Shown one piece after another: positions 25,973-35,051 of a stretch of DNA of 64,000 nucleotides. Within the stretch, counting starts at the first letter, position 1; each line of letters starts with the position of its first letter. The DNA comes from an uncultured Dysgonomonas sp. GTDB lineage: Bacteria > Bacteroidota > Bacteroidia > Bacteroidales > Dysgonomonadaceae. The notes under the pieces were generated by a model. That model made no database searches, was not told the DNA's origin, and saw only the letters and a program-made list of their open reading frames with translations. The translations under genes were made by a program, and so were the position numbers. The stretch spans positions 1 to 64,000 of the forward strand of contig NZ_CAKUOF010000011.1 of assembly GCF_934668725.1 (NCBI RefSeq), given 5' to 3'.

Positions 25973-27337
25973 ATGTCTGCAATCACCGAAGAAGGGTTAG
26001 ATGAAACGATTCTACCTATCCAGAAAACTGATCTGATTTATCAGATCGAAGACCGCCCGCCTTTTAAAGAAGCTCTTTTTATAGCTTTCCAACATCTACT
26101 TGCTATTTTTGTCGCTATTGTGACTCCTCCGTTGATAATTGCAGCTAGTTTGGGGTTAGATAAGGAAACGACTAGTTTTCTGGTGTCGATGGCTCTTTTA
26201 GCATCGGGTATATCTACATTTATTCAGTGTAGACGCGTAGGACCTCTGGGGTGTGGCTTGCTCTGTGTACAAGGGACAAGCTTTTCTTTTATTGGAGCTT
26301 TAACTGCCAGCTTTCATGGTATGGGTATAGCTGCATTGCCTGTTATATTTGGTGTATGTATTGCCGGGGCTCCTGTAGAAATGATTGTCAGCAGAATTTT
26401 AAAGTATACACAAAAAATTATTACTCCGCTGGTTTCGGGGATCGTTGTAACAATGATCGGACTGAGCCTTATCAAAGTGGGCATTACTGCTTGTGGAGGT
26501 GGGTTCGGAGCTATTCAGGACGGAACGTTCGGCAGTTATCAGAATTTAGGACTGGCCGGTATGGTCTTGATTTCTATTTTGATTTTCAATAGCTTTAAAA
26601 ATAAATATATACGCATGTGCTCCATTGTACTGGGGCTTTTGATAGGATATGTTGTTTCGTATTTTATGGGATTGATTGATTTTTCTCAGCTAGGAACTCT
26701 TGGAATGGTTAATATACCTAAGCCGTTTAAATACGGACTGGGTTTTGACCTTTCGGCGTTCATTGCCGTAGCACTCATTTACTTTATAACTTCTATCGAG
26801 GCAATGGGTGACATTACGGCTAATTCTATGATCGGTGGAGAACCTATAAAAGGAGAGAAATTTGTAAAACGTGTTCAAGGTGGAGTTATGGCCGATGGAT
26901 TCAACTCTATGCTGGCAGGAGTTTTCAACTCGTTTCCTAATTCTATATTTGCTCAGAATAACGGATTGATTCAATTAACAGGAGTGGCCAGCCGTTATGT
27001 TGGTTATTATATTGCGGGTTTTCTTATTTTGTTGAGTGCTTTTCCTTTTATTGGTGGCATTTTTTCATTAATGCCCGAACCTGTGTTAGGGGGTGCCACA
27101 CTTTTAATGTTTGGTACTGTTGCTGCATCAGGAGTACGTATTATTGCATCGCAGAATATAGATCGAAAAGCTATTTTGGTATTGGCTGTAAGCTTTGCTT
27201 GTGGTTTGGGGGTAGAATTAGCTCCGGATATTTTAATTCAAATGCCAGATTGGGTGAAAGGCATATTTTCATCGGGAATTACTACAGGCGGTCTTGTAGC
27301 TATTATCGCAAATATTGTTATCAGAATAAAAGAATAA
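25973..27337 (+). CDS. Xanthine/uracil permease (NCS2 family)
   Basis: The 454-residue inner-membrane nucleobase:cation symporter has about twelve to fourteen hydrophobic helices. Family signatures are AFQHLLAIFVAIVTPPL near the N-terminus, a CGLLCVQGTSFSFIGA segment, and the NAT signature QNNGLIQLTGVASR near residue 325. Because a xanthine phosphoribosyltransferase gene follows after 45 bases, xanthine is the most likely substrate. No purine riboswitch was recognised in the 164-base leader. A TATCTTTA near-match to the -7 box lies at 25945-25952. Confidence 0.92.
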   Translation: MSAITEEGLDETILPIQKTDLIYQIEDRPPFKEALFIAFQHLLAIFVAIVTPPLIIAASLGLDKETTSFLVSMALLASGISTFIQCRRVGPLGCGLLCVQGTSFSFIGALTASFHGMGIAALPVIFGVCIAGAPVEMIVSRILKYTQKIITPLVSGIVVTMIGLSLIKVGITACGGGFGAIQDGTFGSYQNLGLAGMVLISILIFNSFKNKYIRMCSIVLGLLIGYVVSYFMGLIDFSQLGTLGMVNIPKPFKYGLGFDLSAFIAVALIYFITSIEAMGDITANSMIGGEPIKGEKFVKRVQGGVMADGFNSMLAGVFNSFPNSIFAQNNGLIQLTGVASRYVGYYIAGFLILLSAFPFIGGIFSLMPEPVLGGATLLMFGTVAASGVRIIASQNIDRKAILVLAVSFACGLGVELAPDILIQMPDWVKGIFSSGITTGGLVAIIANIVIRIKE

Positions 27338-27382
27338 TAAGATACCATATCTATTTATAAAATTAAATATAGAGGACATACC

Positions 27383-27949
27383 ATGAAATTATTAAAGGAC
27401 AGAATACTCAAAGATGGAAAAAGTTTTGAGGGAGGGATATTAAAAGTTGATAGCTTTATAAACCATCAGATGGATCCTATATTAATGAAATCAATAGGTG
27501 TGGAATTTGTCCGTCGTTTTGGAAATCTTCCGATAAATAAGGTTATCACTATTGAAGCCAGTGGAATTGCTCCGGCTATAATGCTTGGCTATTTGCTTGA
27601 ATTACCTGTTGTTTTTGTAAAGAAAGCAAAACCTAAAACTATGGAAAAGATGATTACTTCACAGGTGTATTCTTTTACGAAAGATATAACTTATGACGTT
27701 TGTGTAAGTAGCGATTTCTTAGCTCCTGATGATACTGTTGTTTTTATAGATGATTTTTTGGCAAACGGTCATGCTGCTATTGGAGTAAAAGATTTGGTTG
27801 AGAAGTCGGGTGCTAAATTAGCCGGTATGGGCTTTATTATCGAAAAAAGCTTTCAGGACGGAGGAAAACGTCTTCGGGAACAAAATATTCACGTAGAATC
27901 ATTAGTAAGAATCAGAAGTTTAGGTGATAATAAAATAGAATTTGAATAG
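27383..27949 (+). CDS. xpt: Xanthine phosphoribosyltransferase
   Basis: The 188-residue salvage enzyme converts xanthine and PRPP to XMP. The N-terminal MKLLKDRILKDGKSFEGGILKVDSFINHQMDP is typical of Xpt and differs from adenine or hypoxanthine PRTases. The PRPP-binding loop is VVFIDDFLANGHA near residues 121-133, and the hood contains IEASGIAPAIMLG. Directly after the xanthine permease gene it completes an uptake-and-salvage pair. No guanine riboswitch or PurR-type operator was identified. Confidence 0.94.
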   Translation: MKLLKDRILKDGKSFEGGILKVDSFINHQMDPILMKSIGVEFVRRFGNLPINKVITIEASGIAPAIMLGYLLELPVVFVKKAKPKTMEKMITSQVYSFTKDITYDVCVSSDFLAPDDTVVFIDDFLANGHAAIGVKDLVEKSGAKLAGMGFIIEKSFQDGGKRLREQNIHVESLVRIRSLGDNKIEFE

Positions 27950-28011
27950 CAAACTAGTCTTGAATAGATTAAAAGCACAATGATAATGTGAGATAGGATA
28001 TCGGATCTTTT

Positions 28012-28389
28012 ATGAAAGAACTAATCATTACACTCTCAGTATTAAATATATTATTCATCTTGTTACATGAGTTCGATGCTTTTTATCGTAAAGAGTGGCA
28101 TATGTTTAGATTCTTACGTTCACTCAAAGTGGAAACTGCATATTTGGTATTTTTCTATGCGCACATTCCGTTCACTCTAATTGCTATCTATTATTTGTAC
28201 TCAGTCTTTACTTTTAGTAATAAGGGCTTGTGGCTTATATGGAACATTACCATGGTTTTGCATTTAATTATACATCTTATTGCCCGAAAATGGCACTCTA
28301 ATGTATTTCATTCTATACACTCGTTTGTTCCTATCTTTGGAGCCGGATTTACAGGGGCAATAAGTTTGTTACTAATGGAATCTTATTGA
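28012..28389 (+). CDS. Small His-rich four-helix membrane protein
   Basis: The 125-residue integral membrane protein has about four hydrophobic segments (3-20, 42-62, 70-90 and 105-122). Charged and histidine residues within the membrane region are notable: LLHEFDAFYRKEWHMF early and HLIIHLIARKWHSNVFHSIHSF later, a set of His and Glu residues recalling HXXEE-type or DUF6713-like proteins. I cannot assign a function. It follows xpt with a gap of 62 bases on the same strand and could be cotranscribed, though a link to purine salvage is not implied by its sequence. Confidence 0.7.
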   Translation: MKELIITLSVLNILFILLHEFDAFYRKEWHMFRFLRSLKVETAYLVFFYAHIPFTLIAIYYLYSVFTFSNKGLWLIWNITMVLHLIIHLIARKWHSNVFHSIHSFVPIFGAGFTGAISLLLMESY

Positions 28390-28432
28390 GAGCTTAAAGA
28401 AATCAAAGAAATAGCTTTCATTAATAAGTTTT

Positions 28433-29338
28433 TTAGATATTAATGCATATCGCAAAAGCTACTGATAGAAGAAAAGCAGATAGAGAGGTAAATTTCAGGT
28501 AAGGGTCTAATAATCGGTTATCTTCCGTTTTGTATATGTTACGAAGTATAATCAGGAAAGGAATAAAAAAGACCATGTATAAATAGTTATACCATTCGTG
28601 GCTATATATAACGCTATAGACTATGAAACATACTATTCCTCCAAGAGAAAGAAATGAATGGTATAATTTAGCCTTTGACAACCCTAAATGAATAACTAGT
28701 GTCATTTTGCCGGAGTTTCGGTCGTTATCCATATCCCGCATATTATTTATATTGAGTACTGCTGCTGTAAATAAACCGAGTCCGATTGCAGGAAGCCATG
28801 GTTGAAAAGTCATTTTGTGTAAGTGAAGAAAGTAAGTCCCTACCACAGCAACAGGACCAAAGAAAATAAAAGAAAAAATATCTCCATATCCTTTGTATCC
28901 ATAAGGATTTTTTCCTGCCGTATATTTAATAGCTGCCCAAATAGCTGCTGCTCCCAAAAATAAGAATAGTAACATATAGCCAATATTCATAAATTGTGAG
29001 GCTTCATAAATCAGAGCAGCTCCTATGAACATTGAGCAAAAAACAGCAATAGAGATGGCAATCTTCATTTGATGAGGTGTAATCGCACCACTTTGTACTG
29101 TACGGGTAGGGCCTACACGATGCCCTGTAATATCAGTACCATGTTGGTAATCACCCAGGTCGTTTGCCATATTTGATAGTAACTGCAATATTGTTGCAGT
29201 TAGCATTGTCAGGATACATATACTCACACTAAATCGTCCGGTACTGTATGCCATACCATTTGCACAAATAGTAGAGGCTACTGCTAAAAATAAAGTGCGC
29301 GGACGTAATGCGGATATCCAGTGTTTTAAAGAAGCCAT
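28433..29338 (-). CDS. menA: 1,4-dihydroxy-2-naphthoate polyprenyltransferase
   Basis: The 301-residue membrane prenyltransferase of the UbiA family attaches the isoprenoid tail in menaquinone synthesis. It begins WISALRPRTLFLAVAS, characteristic of MenA. Two Asp-rich prenyl-diphosphate/Mg sites are visible: NDLGDYQHGTD near 58-68 and NMRDMDNDRNSGK near 197-209. About eight hydrophobic helices follow the expected pattern. No other men genes are in the window. A minus-strand TATCTTTG at 29354-29361 lies just upstream, so it probably has its own promoter despite the gene behind it. Confidence 0.94.
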   Translation of the reverse strand: MASLKHWISALRPRTLFLAVASTICANGMAYSTGRFSVSICILTMLTATILQLLSNMANDLGDYQHGTDITGHRVGPTRTVQSGAITPHQMKIAISIAVFCSMFIGAALIYEASQFMNIGYMLLFLFLGAAAIWAAIKYTAGKNPYGYKGYGDIFSFIFFGPVAVVGTYFLHLHKMTFQPWLPAIGLGLFTAAVLNINNMRDMDNDRNSGKMTLVIHLGLSKAKLYHSFLSLGGIVCFIVYSVIYSHEWYNYLYMVFFIPFLIILRNIYKTEDNRLLDPYLKFTSLSAFLLSVAFAICINI

Positions 29339-29353
29339 ATTTTAATATTTTTG

Positions 29354-29361
29354 CAAAGATA
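29354..29361 (-). promoter_or_regulatory. Candidate -7 element for menA
   Basis: CAAAGATA on the plus strand reads TATCTTTG on the minus strand, 15 bases before the menA start. CAA at 29378-29380 gives a TTG on the minus strand with a 16-base spacer, shorter than the consensus. Confidence 0.45.
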
Positions 29362-29386
29362 AAAATTTATAACCGAACAAGTCTGA

Positions 29387-31822
29387 TTAATGAAGAATTG
29401 CTTTCAGATTGAAAGATATACGTAACCCAAAAGCATCAAATTTATCTTTGCGAAAAGAGCTGAATGCTCCAACATTGAGCAGATCAATCAAATCAACAGA
29501 ATATCCCAGTTCCGTATATAGATTGAAATCGGGTGTATACAGACTCTTAAAATGGAGATTTTCGGTCATGGGCAATGCTTGCATAAAAGACAATCGTTTC
29601 AATAGCAGGTATTGGCTTCGGTAATTGATTCGAGTATTTATCCAATATCTGTCGGTTGATGCCTCGTAGTTTCCTAAAAGAGTATATGTGTCGAAAGGAA
29701 AGTCTGTAAGAGAATACTGACGGGAAGTATTGAACTGGTGATAATCGGCAAAATGGGTTCTGCGCGTGCTACCCAAAAAGCTTCCTCCTTCTACTTTATA
29801 ATCTATATTGTTGAAATAGCTTAGTCTGATCTTTTGAGATATACTACCCTGTAGCTTTCTGTATCTGGAATTATTGGTAAGCCATGAAGAAAAACCTTCA
29901 TTGTATGCTAATGTAAATGTAGGAGAGGTGATTTTTCGATATATTTTTTTTCCGTTTTCTATAGAATAGTATGCGTATGGAGAATAAGATAATTTGACAG
30001 AGTAGGAGACTGCATCAAACCGATCGTTAGCATATAAGTTCGGTTTAATTTTATCAGGATTTCCCCAGATTCCCCATTCACTATGGTTCTGTAGCCCTTG
30101 CCGTTTTGCAATTTCAATACCGGTTGTAAGTTGTAAACCGTTTGCCAAATCAATACTGTTTTGTACCGAAATGAAATCTTTTTGATAAAGAGCATTATCG
30201 CTTTTTCTGAAGAAAACAGAACTGAATGTATTATCAAGTCGAGAGATCCCGTTAGGGTTAAAATCTTCGGATACCGAGGCTGCCGAAAGGTTTAACTTTC
30301 CAAGTTTCATCGGAGCATAAGCGTATTCAAAATCACTGCCATAAAGCATTTTTCGTCTACCTGTCGTATAGTAAGCATAGGGAGATATGGTTAGTTTTTT
30401 TTTCTTGTTGAAGCGAATATTCATTTGAACCTTTTGCCCTAGCCAAGCACCATCGACAAAATTGTATTCACGAAAGACGCGCACCAAGCCTCCGTATTTC
30501 ATGTCGAACTTCGCTGTATCACTGCCCAAACGTCCTCCCATTATAATATCCATGGGTTTAAACTTAGGAGAATGAAATTCTTTTTTGACAGAGTCTACAT
30601 ATTGTTGTATCGAGTCGCGCCTTTCGTAACTTCTTATTTCCATGCTGTCTAAACCAATGGTTCTGATTCTGTTCCAATATGATTCATCTCTTTTGGTTGC
30701 CAAACTATCGGTTACTTTAGTATATAGCGTATCAGTCATTATTTCGAAGCTTCGTTTAACTGCTTTCTTTTTAGTCAATTGTTTTATGATTTCTTTATTG
30801 ATCTCAATGTCAGTATATTTTAATGATGAAAAATAATTCATAGCACCGCTTGTCCCTAAAATATTGAATTTTCCAGTCAAGGAATAGGACATAGGCAAGT
30901 ATACTTTGGGCGAAACCTCTTCGTATGAAATGACAAAATTTTGCTTGACTCCAAAGATGTCTTTTGATAGTTCTGCATATTGAACATGCCATGTTTCGTC
31001 GGCTATATAAAGATACCCGTCAATAAGCTGAGGATTTTTGTATTTGGCCTCGAATTTTATTTTATTGATTATTATTCCATTTTCTTCATTAAAGCCTTCA
31101 TATTTATATTTATAATATTTAAAAGCGTCCTTATTTAGAGGTGATATATTATCATTTATCTGAGGAGCGTACACCGAAGCATTCATAATACTGAAAGATT
31201 CTTTTGGATCAAAATTATCAGGGATAGTGCTCGAAAAAGCTTTTACGGTTTGCGTATATTTATCGGGAGCGGTAAATTCGAGTTGATTAAATGATTCTTG
31301 CAGGAAGATATTATTTTTGAAATCTGAGATCTTCAGACCTTCTTCCGATGATATCTTATCTACAAGTTTCGATACTGTAAATAATTCCATATTAGCTTTA
31401 ATATAGACATCTGCACTGTATTTTTTTGTAGCATTCAGGTAATTGGGGGCTTCAGCTATTGCTTTACGGATGATTGCATATGCAGGGTCTTCGGCTTTGA
31501 TAATGGTGACTTCCTTTAATTCATATGCTTCTTCTACCATTGTAACGTCTATATTTATTTGGTTATTTTTAATTTCAATTGTACGTGAAACCGGTTTAAA
31601 ACCTAAACAGCGAAATAAGATAGAATATTTACCATTACTTAGTGTTGTTTGAAATTCTCCTTTATCATCACAGATAAGCCCTTGATTTATTTCTTTAATA
31701 TAGACATTGCTCCCATATAAAGGTTGTTGTTGGGTATCTGTAATTTTTCCTCTGAAATTTTGAGACAAGCAATAGATAGGGAGAATTAAGAGTAAGAAAG
31801 TAATGACAGTTAGTTTTTGCAT
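29387..31822 (-). CDS. DUF5686 outer-membrane protein with CarboxypepD_reg domain
   Basis: The 811-residue protein has a signal peptide of about 20 residues (LLLILPIYCLSQ). An N-terminal carboxypeptidase-regulatory-like beta domain covers about 22-100 (FRGKITDTQQQPLYGSNVYI). The remainder fits the DUF5686 family, with AYAIIRKAIAEAPNYL at about 114-129 and a long C-terminal part rich in alternating aromatic beta strands, consistent with a beta barrel. DUF5686 proteins are widespread in Bacteroidota and functionally uncharacterised. A second family member is encoded at 48920-51481. Their sequences differ enough that they are not a recent duplication. Confidence 0.88.
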   Translation of the reverse strand: MQKLTVITFLLLILPIYCLSQNFRGKITDTQQQPLYGSNVYIKEINQGLICDDKGEFQTTLSNGKYSILFRCLGFKPVSRTIEIKNNQINIDVTMVEEAYELKEVTIIKAEDPAYAIIRKAIAEAPNYLNATKKYSADVYIKANMELFTVSKLVDKISSEEGLKISDFKNNIFLQESFNQLEFTAPDKYTQTVKAFSSTIPDNFDPKESFSIMNASVYAPQINDNISPLNKDAFKYYKYKYEGFNEENGIIINKIKFEAKYKNPQLIDGYLYIADETWHVQYAELSKDIFGVKQNFVISYEEVSPKVYLPMSYSLTGKFNILGTSGAMNYFSSLKYTDIEINKEIIKQLTKKKAVKRSFEIMTDTLYTKVTDSLATKRDESYWNRIRTIGLDSMEIRSYERRDSIQQYVDSVKKEFHSPKFKPMDIIMGGRLGSDTAKFDMKYGGLVRVFREYNFVDGAWLGQKVQMNIRFNKKKKLTISPYAYYTTGRRKMLYGSDFEYAYAPMKLGKLNLSAASVSEDFNPNGISRLDNTFSSVFFRKSDNALYQKDFISVQNSIDLANGLQLTTGIEIAKRQGLQNHSEWGIWGNPDKIKPNLYANDRFDAVSYSVKLSYSPYAYYSIENGKKIYRKITSPTFTLAYNEGFSSWLTNNSRYRKLQGSISQKIRLSYFNNIDYKVEGGSFLGSTRRTHFADYHQFNTSRQYSLTDFPFDTYTLLGNYEASTDRYWINTRINYRSQYLLLKRLSFMQALPMTENLHFKSLYTPDFNLYTELGYSVDLIDLLNVGAFSSFRKDKFDAFGLRISFNLKAILH

Positions 31823-32279
31823 ATGAGTTGTAAATTAAGGTAGCTTAGATGTATATATCAATAGTCTGGGATCTTTTTCTATTATATAAGATAAGTTTAC
31901 AGTCTGATAATAGTTGTTAATTAACGAAATCTCTCACGCGTGAGTTCATGCAAATATAGAATGATTTTTAGTTATCATTACTTGTTTGTTTTCGAAAAGT
32001 GCAAATTAATTGACAGATAGTATTACAACTGGTTATTTATTACTATTTTTGTGTCAGAAAGATGAAGATCTTGAATCTTTTTAATGCTATAGCAGGCAAA
32101 AAGAATAGATAGTTTGCTGGGCATATATCGCCAAATATACTTGCTGAAATGACGAGATAGTTTTGTGAATTATTTGTTTTAGAGTTATTGAAATTTATTA
32201 CTCTTTAATATTTAATACAAGGTGATATATTGAATAATTGTTTAGAATGCTTAAAAAATAAAATAGACCTAAAATAAAA
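31823..32279. other. Divergent intergenic region upstream of aspartate kinase
   Basis: These 457 AT-rich bases contain a perfect 12-base palindrome (31933-31944), a TTGACA at 32010-32015 and a TATTTTTG -7-like box at 32044-32051. If that box is used, the aspartate kinase leader would be about 220 bases. I recognise no lysine riboswitch, RNA gene or coding frame in it. Confidence 0.5.
31933..31944. repeat. Perfect 12-base palindrome, possible operator
   Basis: CTCACGCGTGAG is a perfect palindrome with a CG-rich centre in an AT-rich divergent intergenic region. It is a plausible operator half-site pair for a dimeric regulator. There is no direct evidence for its function. Confidence 0.45.
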
Positions 32280-33665
32280 ATGCTCACTGTCGAAAAAATT
32301 GGAGGCACTTCAATGTCTCAGTTTCAGGATGTTTTGGCTAATATCATAAAAGGAGATCGTACTCCTGATGATTATTACAATCGTATATTTGTAGTTTCAG
32401 CTTATAATAATGTAACTAACTGGTTGCTGGAACATAAGAAAACCGGAGATCCCGGAGTATATGTTCAATTTCTTAGAAATGAAGATTATAGTATTGGTCT
32501 GGACAGCCTTTGCCAACGATTAGTACATATTAATAAAAGTTTTGCGGAGATTGGACTGAATCAGGCAGAAGCAAAAGAATTTATAGAATATCGTGTCAAA
32601 CAGGCAAAAGTGATGCTTTACAGTCTTAGTAAGGTTTTGGCTTCAGGATATGTAAATACCGAAGATATTTGTCTGGCAGCTCGCGAAATTTTGGCATCTA
32701 TAGGTGAGGCACATTCTGCATGGAATTCGGTAAATATACTGAATAACAACGGTATTACAGCTCGTTTTGTAGACCTTTGTGGTTTTAACGATTCTCTTCC
32801 CTTGACTATTGATGAGCGTATAGCTAAAGCATTTGACGGAATAGAATTTGATAAAGTACTATGTGTAGCTACCGGATATACCAAAGGAACAGAGGGTATT
32901 ATGAGAGCATTTGATCGCGGTTATACCGAAGTTACTTTTAGTAAAATAGCAGTTCAGGTTAAAGCTGATGAAGCTATCATACACAAAGAATATCATTTGT
33001 CAAGTGCCGACCCGGGTATTGTGGGCGTAGACAAGGCTGTTCCTGTGGGGCATACCAATTATGTTATCGCCGATCAGCTGGCTGATATAGGTATGGAAGC
33101 TATTCATCCCAAAGCAGCTAAACCCCTTGAATTGGCAGGTATAAATATTCGTATTAAAAATACATTTGAGCCTAACCATCCGGGAACCCTGATTACTCGG
33201 GAATATATATCTCCCGATGCTAAAGTGGAAATTGTTTCGGGAACAACCAAAGTGATTGCAGTAGAGATACATGACCCGATGATGGTAGGAGAAGTCGGTT
33301 TTGACTTGCGTATTATGACTCATTTTGCTAAATATGGAGTGAGTTATATCTTAAAGTCAACTAATGCCAACTCAATAACAATGATTGTCTGGGAAAATGC
33401 AAAATCTAAAGAATTAATTCTAGACTTAAAACAAAATTTTTATCAGGTTAGGACCGAAGCGGTTGCAATTATTTGTGTTATGGGAACGAATATTGCAATG
33501 CCCGGCTTTTTATACAGGGCTTCTAAAGCCTTATATGAGCAGAATATTAATATCGAAAGTTTTGGACAGTCGCTACGCCAGGTAAACATGCAGTTCGTTA
33601 TTCGTCGCGAGCGATATAATGACGCAGTTATTGCTCTTAATGAAGCGTTATGCTTTCATAAATAA
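32280..33665 (+). CDS. Aspartate kinase
   Basis: The 461-residue monofunctional enzyme phosphorylates aspartate, the first step toward lysine, threonine, methionine and diaminopimelate. The N-terminal motif reads VEKIGGTSMSQF where most family members have KFGGTS. A TGYTKGTEGIMRAFDRGYTE segment near 200-220 supplies the conserved catalytic loop, and VGHTNYVIADQLADIGMEAIHPKA follows. Two ACT domains occupy the last 150 residues (GEVGFDLRIMTHFAKYGVSYI and VMGTNIAMPGFLYRASKALYE). Divergence at the first motif suggests a paralogue specialised for one branch. It stands alone. Confidence 0.88.
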   Translation: MLTVEKIGGTSMSQFQDVLANIIKGDRTPDDYYNRIFVVSAYNNVTNWLLEHKKTGDPGVYVQFLRNEDYSIGLDSLCQRLVHINKSFAEIGLNQAEAKEFIEYRVKQAKVMLYSLSKVLASGYVNTEDICLAAREILASIGEAHSAWNSVNILNNNGITARFVDLCGFNDSLPLTIDERIAKAFDGIEFDKVLCVATGYTKGTEGIMRAFDRGYTEVTFSKIAVQVKADEAIIHKEYHLSSADPGIVGVDKAVPVGHTNYVIADQLADIGMEAIHPKAAKPLELAGINIRIKNTFEPNHPGTLITREYISPDAKVEIVSGTTKVIAVEIHDPMMVGEVGFDLRIMTHFAKYGVSYILKSTNANSITMIVWENAKSKELILDLKQNFYQVRTEAVAIICVMGTNIAMPGFLYRASKALYEQNINIESFGQSLRQVNMQFVIRRERYNDAVIALNEALCFHK

Positions 33666-33695
33666 TGAAAACATGTTATAAAGCATGCTTTTTGA

Positions 33696-33722
33696 TTAAG
33701 ATTAAATTAAGATAGAATTAAG
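33696..33722 (+). repeat. Three TTAAG direct repeats with 11-base period
   Basis: TTAAG occurs at 33696-33700, 33707-33711 and 33718-33722, each followed or preceded by A-rich sequence. The helical-turn spacing is compatible with cooperative protein binding or DNA bending, but AT-rich sequence makes chance occurrence possible. Confidence 0.4.
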
Positions 33723-34017
33723 TTTAGTTAATTTTAGAAAGAAATTATTGAGCTTTCTTGTATAAAAGAATATAACTGTTACTTTTGCAAAAGTATAATT
33801 GAGTCGTAGAAAATAAGAATTTGATACCAAAGAGAGCCTTGATGTATAAACTGACAATTGTGTTGGGTCCGGAATGCCATTTTAATTATAACACTTCTCT
33901 TAATAAGCTAATAAAGCATAGTTTGAGTTTACTATTGTTGACCAAAAAGAGTATTGGTTAGAATTGTTGTGTATTAGAGAAAAATGGCGGCTATACAGCG
34001 TTTTTTTATGTAAATGA

Positions 34018-34047
34018 TTGCTATCAATGAATCAATTTATATATTTG
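34018..34047 (+). promoter_or_regulatory. Bacteroidota-type promoter of the ExbB operon
   Basis: TTG at 34018-34020 and the perfect -7 box TATATTTG (34040-34047) are separated by exactly 19 bases, the consensus spacing. Transcription would begin near 34054, leaving a 5-prime leader of about 115 bases before exbB. Confidence 0.7.
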
Positions 34048-34169
34048 TAGTTAGATATGGTCATAATGAATGTCTTGTCTGAGTACTAAAATATCGAAGG
34101 ATTTTTATATTACAAAAATTAAATATTTGAATATTACTAATTAATTTAAACAATTTATTTATTACTATT

Positions 34170-34976
34170 ATGGAAACTAAACCACAAAAAACAAAATCTA
34201 GATCTAAAGGAGTATCGGCAGGATTGGTGATCTTGGGTTGTGCTATTGTTGCTTTCTGCTTTTTCTTTTTTGTCTGCGGAAATCCATCTGGATTTGATGA
34301 AAAAGGACATCCACACCCAGGTAACGTATTTGCAACTCTATACCAAGGAGGTTATGTAATTCCTATCGTTATCACTCTTCTTTTAACAGCACTAAGCTTA
34401 TCTGTTGAAAGATTCTTTGCATTAAACAGAGCTAGCGGTAAAGGTAGTGTGCCTAAATTCGTAGCAGAAGCTAAAGCTAAATTAGAAGCTGGTGATATTG
34501 CTGGTGCTGAAAAATTGTGTGATGCACAAAAAGGTTCGGTAGCTAATATCCTTAAAGCTGGTTTAGTTAGATACAGAGATGTAGAAACTTATACAGACAT
34601 GAATAATGACGAAAAAGCTGAAATTATTCAAAAAGAAATCGAAGATGCTACAACATTGGAACTTCCATACTTGGAGCAAAATCTATCAGTAATCGCTACT
34701 ATCTCAACTCTAGGTACATTATTCGGACTGTTAGGTACAGTACTTGGTATGATCAAATCGTTCTCGGCAATGGGTAACGAGGGTGCTCCTGACTCTACAG
34801 CTCTTGCAGTGGGTATTTCTGAGGCACTTATGAATACAGCTATGGGTATTGGTACTGGTGCTGTTGCTATTATTTTCTATAACTATTTCCAAGGAAAAGT
34901 TAAAGATGTAACAGATGCAGTAAATGAAGTAGGTTTTGCAATTGGTCAAACTTATACTTCTAAGCACGGAAAATAA
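34170..34976 (+). CDS. exbB: MotA/TolQ/ExbB proton channel protein
   Basis: The 268-residue inner-membrane protein forms the proton channel that energises TonB-type transducers. A first hydrophobic helix lies at about 16-38, a second near 60-80, and two more in the conserved C-terminal half: LSVIATISTLGTLFGLLGTVLGMIKSF near 171-197 and ALMNTAMGIGTGAVAIIFYNYF near 214-235. These are the family signature. It heads a seven-gene cluster with two ExbD genes, TonB, a PstS-like protein and a TPR protein, an order I recall from other Bacteroidales. Confidence 0.93.
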   Translation: METKPQKTKSRSKGVSAGLVILGCAIVAFCFFFFVCGNPSGFDEKGHPHPGNVFATLYQGGYVIPIVITLLLTALSLSVERFFALNRASGKGSVPKFVAEAKAKLEAGDIAGAEKLCDAQKGSVANILKAGLVRYRDVETYTDMNNDEKAEIIQKEIEDATTLELPYLEQNLSVIATISTLGTLFGLLGTVLGMIKSFSAMGNEGAPDSTALAVGISEALMNTAMGIGTGAVAIIFYNYFQGKVKDVTDAVNEVGFAIGQTYTSKHGK

Positions 34977-35051
34977 TTATCATTTTTTATGATGAATGGT
35001 TGTGGAATAAAATAAAACTTCCACTCTAATAAGTAAGAAAAACAAGAAGAA

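Larger units (their letters stand above)
33666..34169. other. Intergenic region before the ExbB operon
   Basis: These 504 bases contain imperfect hairpins near 33668-33695 (AACATGTT and AAGCATGCTT), three TTAAG repeats at 11-base spacing (33696-33722), and the ExbB operon promoter at 34018-34047. No gene is recognised. Confidence 0.5.
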
